Of a stretch of 21,549 nt of DNA, positions 16,072 through 21,549 are shown piece after piece. Numbering within the stretch: the stretch's first letter is position 1; every line of letters begins with the position of its first letter. The stretch lies in the NCBI GenBank assembly GCA_012728505.1, contig JAAYEY010000040.1:1-21549 (forward strand), read 5' to 3'. The position numbers and the translations under genes are program-made. Origin of the DNA: Synergistaceae bacterium. Its GTDB lineage: Bacteria > Synergistota > Synergistia > Synergistales > Synergistaceae. The notes beneath the pieces were generated by a model, which searched no databases, had not been told where the DNA came from, and saw nothing but the letters and a program-made list of their open reading frames with translations.

Positions 16072-17307
16072 ATGTCTGGTTTTGTAAATGAGGTCATACC
16101 TCGCGTACAGGCCCTACAGTATGTAGCTGAGGGGCTCTCATTTCCGTGGTCTACAAATACTGTAGACATACCACTTAATTCTGCTTTGGGTAAAAGAATC
16201 TCTGGTGATGTAGAAAGTGCAGAGCAGTATCCTCCCTTTAAAAGAAGTCTCAGGGACGGGTTTGCTGTCCACAGTCCCGATGTTGTGGCTGCTACTTCCG
16301 GAACTCCCACATTCTTAAATAAGATCGGCGATATTCCAATGGGCGTTCTGCCTAATACCACGATAGGACCGGGGGAAGCAGTAGGTATTCCTACCGGGGG
16401 CCTACTTCCGCAAGGGGCAGATGCAGTTGTGATGCTTGAACATACCACTTTTACCGGTGGATGGGTGGAGGTTAGGGAAGCAGTTCAGTCAGGAGAAAAT
16501 GTAATTTTTGCCGGAGAAGAGTTTTCTGCTGGACAGAAGATTCTTTCAAGAGGCGACATGGTGGACTTTCGAACCATGAGCATCCTTGCAACCTTGGGTA
16601 TAAAAACCGTGCCTTGTGTGAATCTTAAAATAAAAGTAGCAAGTACCGGAGATGAAATAGTTCCTGTTGAGACATCACCCCTTCCACCCGGAAATATAAG
16701 GGATGTCAATGGATGGTCTGTTAAATCGCTTCTTTCTAGGTATGGTTTTGATTCTGAATACATAGGGATTCTTTCCGACGAAGGCGATCTCTTTGAGAAG
16801 AGAGTCAATGAAGAGTTGGCAGGATGCGATGTATTGATATTGAGCGGAGGATCCTCCGTTGGTATCCGTGACCATTGTTCGAGGGTTTTGGCAAAAATTC
16901 CAAGTCCTGGTTTGTTGGTTCGCGGTATCAATATAGTACCGGGGAAACCAACCCTCATTGCAGGCAGTCTCGCAGAAAAAAAACTGGCAGTAAGTCTTCC
17001 TGGCCACCCTCTCTCTTGTATTACCGTGACATATTTTGTATTGATACCTCTGTTGCTTAGTCTTATCGGAGCTCGTGAAACAGAATGCGGGATCAAGCTG
17101 GAACTTCCCATCTCTAAAGACCTAGCCGCAAGAACAGGACCGGAAGAGTTTGTTCCATGCAGAGTAACAGACAATGGAGAAATTACTCCGATACTTGCTA
17201 AATCAGGGTATATTTCCCCCCTTGCATTAGCAGATGGTTTTATTAGAATACCAGAAGATCGTGAGACAATAAGGGCCGGTGAGGCAGTGGAGGTATGGTT
17301 ATGGTAG
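16072..17307 (+). CDS. moeA: Molybdopterin molybdenumtransferase MoeA
   Basis: MoeA inserts molybdate (or tungstate) into adenylylated molybdopterin. The 411 residues show PPFKRSLRDGFAV 54-66 (usually SxxDGYA), PTGGLLPQGADAVV 107-120, the STGDEIVP loop 191-198, DVNGWSVKSLL 211-221, the phosphate-binding SGGSSVGIRDH 258-268, PGKPT 290-294 and LPGHPLSC 309-316 (usually LPGNPVS). It ends with the barrel-like MoeA domain IV. The conserved aspartates and GDE glutamate are kept, so it is probably active. The ribosome site GAAAGG (16055-16060) is eleven bases before ATG. Only 40 bases separate it from the SPOR gene with no visible terminator. It overlaps the second moeA by seven bases. Confidence 0.93.
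   Translation: MSGFVNEVIPRVQALQYVAEGLSFPWSTNTVDIPLNSALGKRISGDVESAEQYPPFKRSLRDGFAVHSPDVVAATSGTPTFLNKIGDIPMGVLPNTTIGPGEAVGIPTGGLLPQGADAVVMLEHTTFTGGWVEVREAVQSGENVIFAGEEFSAGQKILSRGDMVDFRTMSILATLGIKTVPCVNLKIKVASTGDEIVPVETSPLPPGNIRDVNGWSVKSLLSRYGFDSEYIGILSDEGDLFEKRVNEELAGCDVLILSGGSSVGIRDHCSRVLAKIPSPGLLVRGINIVPGKPTLIAGSLAEKKLAVSLPGHPLSCITVTYFVLIPLLLSLIGARETECGIKLELPISKDLAARTGPEEFVPCRVTDNGEITPILAKSGYISPLALADGFIRIPEDRETIRAGEAVEVWLW
17289..17293 (+). promoter_or_regulatory. Ribosome binding site that sets the second moeA start at ATG 17301
   Basis: GGAGG lies seven bases before ATG 17301 but only one base before the in-frame ATG 17295, which is too close for initiation. The start is therefore placed at 17301, inside the last codons of the first moeA. 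Confidence 0.75.
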
Positions 17308-19217
17308 CTAAATACAAAGAACACATAGAATTAAGTACCGCCCTAGAAATACTTGAAAAAACTTTTGAGGGATGGGCAGCAAAAAATAAAACAGAAAAAA
17401 ATATTTCGGCAGCTCTTGGCTGTGTATTGATCAAAGATATAACAGCACATAGAAACGTACCTCATTACGCAGCTTCTGCTGTAGACGGGTATGCAGTGGA
17501 TGCTTCTTCAACCATTGGTGCATCCCAGGCTACACCGTTAAAACTTGTACCTTCTGCCTATCAGTGGATGAATACAGGGGCAGATGTCCCAAGTTGGGCA
17601 AACGCAGTTCTAATGATAGAAGATTCTTCGATTGATGGCGATGATCTTATTATTTTTCGGAGCCTCACTCCTTCAGCGAACGTCAGGCCTCTTGGCGAGG
17701 ACGTTATGGCAGGCCAGATAATAGCAAGGGAGGGCGACATCGTCACTCCTGCTCTGATATCGCTTTTCTTGTGCGCCGGCATAGAAAAAGTTCCGGTTTA
17801 CGACAGGCCCAAAACACTTTATATCCCGACCGGGGAAGAGATTATCTCAAGAAAAGAATGGCTTGCCGACCATAATCCAAAATCTGGGACAGTGGCAGAG
17901 AGCAATTCTCTCTTTATAGAGGCTTCCTTTAAGGAATGGGGATATGAGGTAGACGTAATGCCTGTAGTCCCAGATGATCCTGAGATATTAAAAGAAAAAG
18001 TTATTTACGGGGCAGAGAAATACGATTTGGTTCTGGTGGGAGCAGGCTCAGCCAAAGGCAGAAGAGATCATACTCTCGAGGTCTTTGAAGCGACAGGTGA
18101 GGTTCTTTTCAGATGGGTACGCATGAAACCAGGACGTCCTGCTATGGCGGCAAAGATAAATGACAAACCCGTAATTTGCCTTCCTGGATTTCCAATGTCA
18201 ACAACTGTTGTCCTCTGGAGTATTGTTTATCCACTTCTAAACATACTTTCAGGAAAAAGTGAAGATTATCAATATCTAATTAAAAAAGCTGTTGGATGCA
18301 GGGAAATACGCCAGACAAAATTGCTTGTCCAGCACTCATCTCCGGCAGGTATACAGGATTGGTTGCGGGTCAAGACCGCAAAAGTTGGAGATACAACCTA
18401 TTCATGGGCTCTAACATCGGGTGCGAGTGTCCTCTGGGCTCTTGCGGAAGCTGACGGGATTGCTCTTCTCCCTGCTTCAGCACTGGAGTGTGAAAAGGGA
18501 ACAGATGTAACTGTCTGGATGAAAAGAAGCGTAGACTTTGATAAACGTATACTCTTCCAGGGGTCGGACGATCCCGCAATTCAACTCTTAGTGACCCCAA
18601 TAAAGCGAAGAGGCGGAGACTTGGTTTCCCGTGCAGTAGGAAGTATGGGCGGGCTCGCTGCTCTGAGCAGGGGCGAGTGCCATTTGGCCGCAGCGCATCT
18701 TCTTGACGATAAGGATGGAACATACAATGATAGTTTTATCGAACGTTTCTCAAACGGTGAAAAGTGGGAAAGAATTCTTGTTTTTCACAGGATGCAAGGC
18801 ATAATTGTACCGGCAGGCAACCCTAAGAAAATCAATTCTTTTGAGGACATGTGCGCCGGTGACAATGTTTTTGCAAATAGACAGCCTGGAGCGGGAACGA
18901 GGGTCCTTTTCGATTATCTACTCAAAAAAATAGGTAAACCGACATCTGAAATAACAGGTTATGAGCAGCAGTTTACGACTCATATGGAGGTAGCAAACCG
19001 TGTCTACACTGGCCTCGCCGATGCAACGCTTGGGATTAAATCAGCGGCTGACGCCCTTGGTCTTGACTTTATACCGCTCAAAGAAGAACCATACGAGCTG
19101 GTCATACCTTCGATATATATAGAGCATCCAACAATAAAAGCTCTGATGGATAGCCTTCTAGACGGCCAATGGAGAGATTCTGTCGAATCAATGGGAGGCT
19201 ACAGGTGGAAAGACTGA
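17301..19217 (+). CDS. moeA: MoeA fused to a periplasmic-binding-protein-like domain
   Basis: The 638-residue protein joins a full MoeA (about 1-410) to a PBP-like domain (about 418-638), a fusion known in archaea and anaerobic bacteria. MoeA landmarks are SAVDGYAV 59-66, PTGEEIIS 176-183, AGSAKGRRDHT 248-258 (in place of the SGGSSxG loop) and LPGFPMST 294-301. PBP-like landmarks are GSMGGLAALSRGECHL 447-462, HLLDDKDGTYN 466-476, NRQPGAGTR 526-534 and FIPLKEEPYELVIP 590-603. The extra domain resembles molybdate/tungstate-binding folds and may sense or deliver the oxyanion; it has no signal peptide, so it acts in the cytoplasm. The GDE motif reads GEE. Next to the first moeA, it suggests split roles, for example molybdenum versus tungsten. 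Confidence 0.92.
   Translation: MVAKYKEHIELSTALEILEKTFEGWAAKNKTEKNISAALGCVLIKDITAHRNVPHYAASAVDGYAVDASSTIGASQATPLKLVPSAYQWMNTGADVPSWANAVLMIEDSSIDGDDLIIFRSLTPSANVRPLGEDVMAGQIIAREGDIVTPALISLFLCAGIEKVPVYDRPKTLYIPTGEEIISRKEWLADHNPKSGTVAESNSLFIEASFKEWGYEVDVMPVVPDDPEILKEKVIYGAEKYDLVLVGAGSAKGRRDHTLEVFEATGEVLFRWVRMKPGRPAMAAKINDKPVICLPGFPMSTTVVLWSIVYPLLNILSGKSEDYQYLIKKAVGCREIRQTKLLVQHSSPAGIQDWLRVKTAKVGDTTYSWALTSGASVLWALAEADGIALLPASALECEKGTDVTVWMKRSVDFDKRILFQGSDDPAIQLLVTPIKRRGGDLVSRAVGSMGGLAALSRGECHLAAAHLLDDKDGTYNDSFIERFSNGEKWERILVFHRMQGIIVPAGNPKKINSFEDMCAGDNVFANRQPGAGTRVLFDYLLKKIGKPTSEITGYEQQFTTHMEVANRVYTGLADATLGIKSAADALGLDFIPLKEEPYELVIPSIYIEHPTIKALMDSLLDGQWRDSVESMGGYRWKD
19193..19198 (+). promoter_or_regulatory. 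Ribosome binding site that sets the moaA start at GTG 19205
   Basis: GGGAGG lies six bases before GTG 19205, whereas the in-frame ATG at 19169 has no comparable site. The GTG start gives the standard MoaA N-terminus, with its first cysteine motif at residues 23-30, and overlaps the preceding gene by 13 bases. Confidence 0.8.
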
Positions 19218-20179
19218 CAGATAGCTATGGAAGGAACCTCAACTACGTCCGTATCTCGGTGACTGACAGATGCAATTACAGGTGCAAATACTGCATGCCT
19301 CTCGAAGGAGTGGAGTACCTTGAACACAGTGAAATACTGAGGTATGAGGAGATAATTTTTTTATGCAGAGCGCTTTGGGAACTAGGGGTAAGGAAAGTAA
19401 GGTTTACAGGTGGCGAGCCCCTTGTACGCAAAGGACTTGTCGGCTTTCTTAAAGATCTTAATAAAGAATTCCCCGATATGAAGACGGCACTTACGACAAA
19501 CGGCTCTCTGCTACAGCAGTACGCAGAGCAGCTTGCAGGAGTGAATCTACATTCACTTAATATAAGCTTAGATACCTTAGATCCTGTAAAATTTGCAGAT
19601 GTGACAAGGCTTGGAGATTTGGACGATGTAATAGCGGGGATAAGGGCTGCTGTGAAAGCGAAGATAAGGAACATCAAACTCAACACCGTGATTATCAGAG
19701 GTTTTAACGACGGAGAAATAGGAGATTTAATGGCTTTCTCTAAGGAGATGGGCGTATTGCTCAGACTGATAGAATTTATGCCGCTCGAAGACGACGTTTG
19801 GGACGAAAAGGCATTTATAAGCGGTGAAGAGATATTAAAAATGCTTCCCGAAGGAGATTCATGGAAAGCCGAAAAACCAGATTCCCTGGAAGCTGGTCCT
19901 GCTAAATACTACAGGAATGAGAAAACAGGTGATTCAATAGGAATAATTACCGCTGTTTCTAATCATTTCTGCAAATATTGCAACCGTCTCAGAATTTCGG
20001 CTACAGGGAAACTTAGGACCTGCCTTTTCTCACCTGATGAAGTCTCAATGAGACAACTCATACTAAATTCAGACAGCGATGGGCTTAAAGAGCTCATACT
20101 TCAGAGCATAAAAGACAAACCGAGATGTTGGAGCGATGTAAGAACCGGACACCAAAACATGTCCGGGATAGGAGGGTAA
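19205..20179 (+). CDS. moaA: GTP 3',8-cyclase MoaA
   Basis: MoaA is the radical SAM enzyme that, with MoaC, turns GTP into cyclic pyranopterin monophosphate, the first step of molybdenum cofactor synthesis. From the GTG start it has 324 residues. The N-terminal cluster motif is C23-x3-C27-x2-C30; the C-terminal cluster motif is C256-x2-C259-x13-C273, typical of MoaA and absent from other radical SAM families. GGEPLVR (69-75) contacts SAM. The protein ends in MSGIGG, the conserved C-terminal Gly-Gly tail that reaches into the active site. All parts needed for activity are present. It overlaps the MoeA fusion by 13 bases and ends one base before moaC. Confidence 0.96.
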   Translation: MERLTDSYGRNLNYVRISVTDRCNYRCKYCMPLEGVEYLEHSEILRYEEIIFLCRALWELGVRKVRFTGGEPLVRKGLVGFLKDLNKEFPDMKTALTTNGSLLQQYAEQLAGVNLHSLNISLDTLDPVKFADVTRLGDLDDVIAGIRAAVKAKIRNIKLNTVIIRGFNDGEIGDLMAFSKEMGVLLRLIEFMPLEDDVWDEKAFISGEEILKMLPEGDSWKAEKPDSLEAGPAKYYRNEKTGDSIGIITAVSNHFCKYCNRLRISATGKLRTCLFSPDEVSMRQLILNSDSDGLKELILQSIKDKPRCWSDVRTGHQNMSGIGG

Positions 20180-20180
20180 A

Positions 20181-20672
20181 ATGGTAGAATATACTCACTT
20201 TGACAGTGACGGCCGACCGGTTCTGGTCGATGTGTCTAAAAAAAATATTACCTCGAGAACCGCATGGGCAGAAGGATGGATAGATCTTCCTGACGCGATA
20301 TACGAGAAAGTTTCTTCCGGCAACCTGAAAAAAGGAGATCCTTTTCTTATTGCTGAGCTTGCCGGTATCATGGGAGCAAAGAAGACCCCTGAGCTCATAC
20401 CCTTATGCCACACGATTAGGCTCGACAACGTGGTCGTTAAATGCAAACTCTCAGAAAGCTCTAAATCTGTAAAAATTACATGCGAAGCTACTGCAAATGA
20501 AGTAACCGGAGTCGAAATGGAGGCTCTTACTGGGGTTTCAGCTGCGGCTCTTTGCTTTTATGATATGTGTAAAGGTATCGATAAAGGCATGGTTATAAGG
20601 GAGATAAGGCTTATCAGAAAAACGGGCGGGAAAAGCGGCGAGTGGAACGCTGAAGGAGGTTATAATTTATGA
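20181..20672 (+). CDS. moaC: Cyclic pyranopterin monophosphate synthase MoaC
   Basis: MoaC converts the MoaA product to cyclic pyranopterin monophosphate. The 163 residues match the family's usual length, and residues known to be important in the E. coli enzyme occur at the same numbers: K51 in KKGDPF, H77 in LIPLCHTI, E112 and E114 in GVEMEAL, and D128 and K131 in FYDMCKG. The C-terminal KTGGKSG (147-153) is also typical. GGAGGG (20171-20176) sits at the end of moaA, four bases before ATG. The stop overlaps the next start in an ATGA arrangement, which indicates coupling. Confidence 0.97.
   Translation: MVEYTHFDSDGRPVLVDVSKKNITSRTAWAEGWIDLPDAIYEKVSSGNLKKGDPFLIAELAGIMGAKKTPELIPLCHTIRLDNVVVKCKLSESSKSVKITCEATANEVTGVEMEALTGVSAAALCFYDMCKGIDKGMVIREIRLIRKTGGKSGEWNAEGGYNL
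20653..20660 (+). promoter_or_regulatory. Strong ribosome binding site of the MogA-type gene
   Basis: AAGGAGGT is a near-perfect Shine-Dalgarno sequence, eight bases before ATG 20669. It supports translation of the whole frame, including the unrecognised N-terminal domain, rather than initiation inside the MogA domain. Confidence 0.75.
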
Positions 20673-21475
20673 GGATTCTCAGACTTTACGCGCCATCTCA
20701 GACAGGAGAATTTACACTGTGCTATGCCCACGCTAACTCCACCGGAGAAAGTTTTATAAACGAGGTTCCTATTGACATTACTTATGCATGTGCAGGTGAT
20801 GACCTTTCTCAAGACGAGCCTTCACCAAAGATGACGATAGTTCTACCCAAGGGAACAGTACTTGGAGACGGAGATTTTCTTTCAGCAGGCAGAGGAGAAA
20901 CTCTGCTTAGATGGAGTTCTTCACTTAAAAAATTTGCCGTATGCGCTCCGGGGTTCTTGAGTGTATCGTCACGCGTCAGCATATGGAAGGCAATAAAGAC
21001 AGCTATTCTGACCGTAAGCGATAAGGGTAGCAAAGGTGAAAGAATAGACACTGCCGGACCTGAATTAGAAAGACTAATAACTGCCCAGGGCGGAGTAGTT
21101 GAAGATAAAAAGATAGTGCCTGATGAAAAAGACAAGATCGCTGAATGCATAAAACAGTGGTGCGAAGAGGGTTTTAACCTTGTACTTACAACCGGAGGAA
21201 CAGGGCTTTCCGCACGTGATGTTACACCAGAGGCACTAATTGAAATTGCCGAAAAAATTGTCCCAGGTTTCGGTGAGATGATGCGCATGGACACACTCAA
21301 ATATACTGAAAGAGCATTTCTTACAAGGAGTGTTGCAATCATATATAAAAAAACCCTTGTTATTGCTTTTCCGGGAAGCCAACGGGGAGCAAAACAGTGT
21401 TTCGAGGCAATAGTACCTGCTCTAAGACATGGAGTTGAGACTTTGGCAGGTTGGGACAGCGAGTGCGGAGGCTAA
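20669..21475 (+). CDS. mog: MogA/MoaB-type molybdopterin adenylyltransferase with extra N-terminal domain
   Basis: The 268-residue product has two parts. Residues about 108-265 form a MogA/MoaB domain: AILTVSDKGSKGERIDTAGP (112-131), the TTGGTGLSARDVTPEA loop 174-189 that binds molybdopterin, the FGEMMRMDTLKY stretch 201-212, and VIAFPGSQRGA 231-241. This domain activates molybdopterin by adenylylation for MoeA. Residues 1-105 are not recognised: mostly beta-strand-like, with a patch KGTVLGDGDFLSAG (61-74). Position and size suggest a shortened relative of the MOSC domain fused to MogA in other anaerobes, but I saw no MOSC signature. It is the last gene before the right-hand repeat array. Confidence 0.88.
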   Translation: MRILRLYAPSQTGEFTLCYAHANSTGESFINEVPIDITYACAGDDLSQDEPSPKMTIVLPKGTVLGDGDFLSAGRGETLLRWSSSLKKFAVCAPGFLSVSSRVSIWKAIKTAILTVSDKGSKGERIDTAGPELERLITAQGGVVEDKKIVPDEKDKIAECIKQWCEEGFNLVLTTGGTGLSARDVTPEALIEIAEKIVPGFGEMMRMDTLKYTERAFLTRSVAIIYKKTLVIAFPGSQRGAKQCFEAIVPALRHGVETLAGWDSECGG

Positions 21476-21481
21476 AATACT

Positions 21482-21549
21482 GCCGCATGGACAGCGGCGT
21501 GAAACGGCGATTTTATCGCCGTGAAGCAATGGTGAAGCAATGGTGAAGC
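21482..21549 (-). repeat. GCTTCAC-hairpin repeat array (right copy, inverted, cut by window edge)
   Basis: On the + strand GTGAAGC occurs at 21521-21527, 21532-21538 and 21543-21549, with a variant GTGAAAC at 21499-21505; spacings are 22, 11 and 11. Hairpins are GCCGC/GCGGC (21482-21486, 21494-21498) and a seven-base stem CGGCGAT/ATCGCCG (21505-21511, 21515-21521). Read on the - strand, two bare 11-base units come first, then two GCTTCAC-type units each followed by a private hairpin, as in the left array. It begins seven bases after the last stop codon and has no T-run, so it is not a standard terminator, though the hairpins could protect the transcript end. The array continues beyond the window. 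Confidence 0.85.

Noticed and set aside
16485..17324. Long antisense open frame opposite moeA (279 codons)
   Set aside because: It is a shadow of the moeA codon pattern, with no ribosome site and no recognisable domain.
19169..19204. Longer moaA starting at ATG 19169
   Set aside because: No ribosome site; GTG 19205 has GGGAGG at six bases and gives the family N-terminus.
21482..21521. Intrinsic terminator after the last gene
   Set aside because: The hairpins are convincing but no T-run follows on the + strand, and they belong to the repeat array.
1..21549. Mobile elements, tRNA or rRNA genes
   Set aside because: No transposase, integrase, tRNA cloverleaf or rRNA sequence was recognised; the gene block looks like core chromosome.

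Overview
The window carries 18 tightly packed genes, all on the + strand, from about position 410 to 21475. It looks like a chromosomal segment of an anaerobic diderm bacterium. My best guess is Synergistota, from the gene order (mur/fts cluster, radical SAM gene, SPOR gene, molybdenum cofactor genes), moderate GC content, frequent TTG/GTG starts and G-rich ribosome binding sites. That assignment is from memory of gene order and was not checked by a search.

Layout. Positions 1-409 are non-coding, rich in hairpins, and include an array of short GCTTCAC-hairpin repeats. Positions 410-13822 are a division and cell wall (dcw) cluster: murE, murF, mraY, murD, ftsW, murG, murC, murB, a divergent ftsQ-like gene, ftsA and ftsZ. 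Together these build UDP-MurNAc-pentapeptide (MurB, C, D, E, F), move it to the lipid carrier (MraY) and complete lipid II (MurG). They also encode the septal polymerase (FtsW) and the Z-ring with its membrane anchor (FtsZ, FtsA). MurE carries the DNPR motif, so the third peptide residue is probably meso-diaminopimelate. The usual first genes of such clusters (mraZ, mraW, ftsL, ftsI) and ddl are not in the window.

Positions 13891-16031 hold a radical SAM protein of unknown function and a membrane-anchored SPOR-domain protein that probably binds septal peptidoglycan. Positions 16072-21475 are a molybdenum/tungsten cofactor cluster: moeA, a second moeA fused to a periplasmic-binding-protein-like domain, moaA, moaC, and a MogA/MoaB-type gene with an unrecognised N-terminal domain of about 105 residues. 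MPT synthase genes (moaD, moaE) are absent. No gap within the block exceeds about 70 bases and no internal terminator was seen, so the division and cofactor genes could share transcripts.

The most unusual feature is the repeat family at the two ends. On the left (235-325) the heptamer GCTTCAC recurs at 11- and 27-base spacing. After each of the last three copies comes a hairpin whose stem differs from unit to unit but stays self-complementary. On the right (21482-21549, cut by the window edge) the same architecture appears in inverted orientation. In both arrays the 11-base hairpin-less units face outward and the hairpin units face the gene block.

Several starts were set from ribosome binding sites: TTG 7914 for murC, ATG 17301 for the MoeA fusion and GTG 19205 for moaA. 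Four consecutive genes (murC, murB, ftsQ-like, ftsA) appear to use TTG starts.
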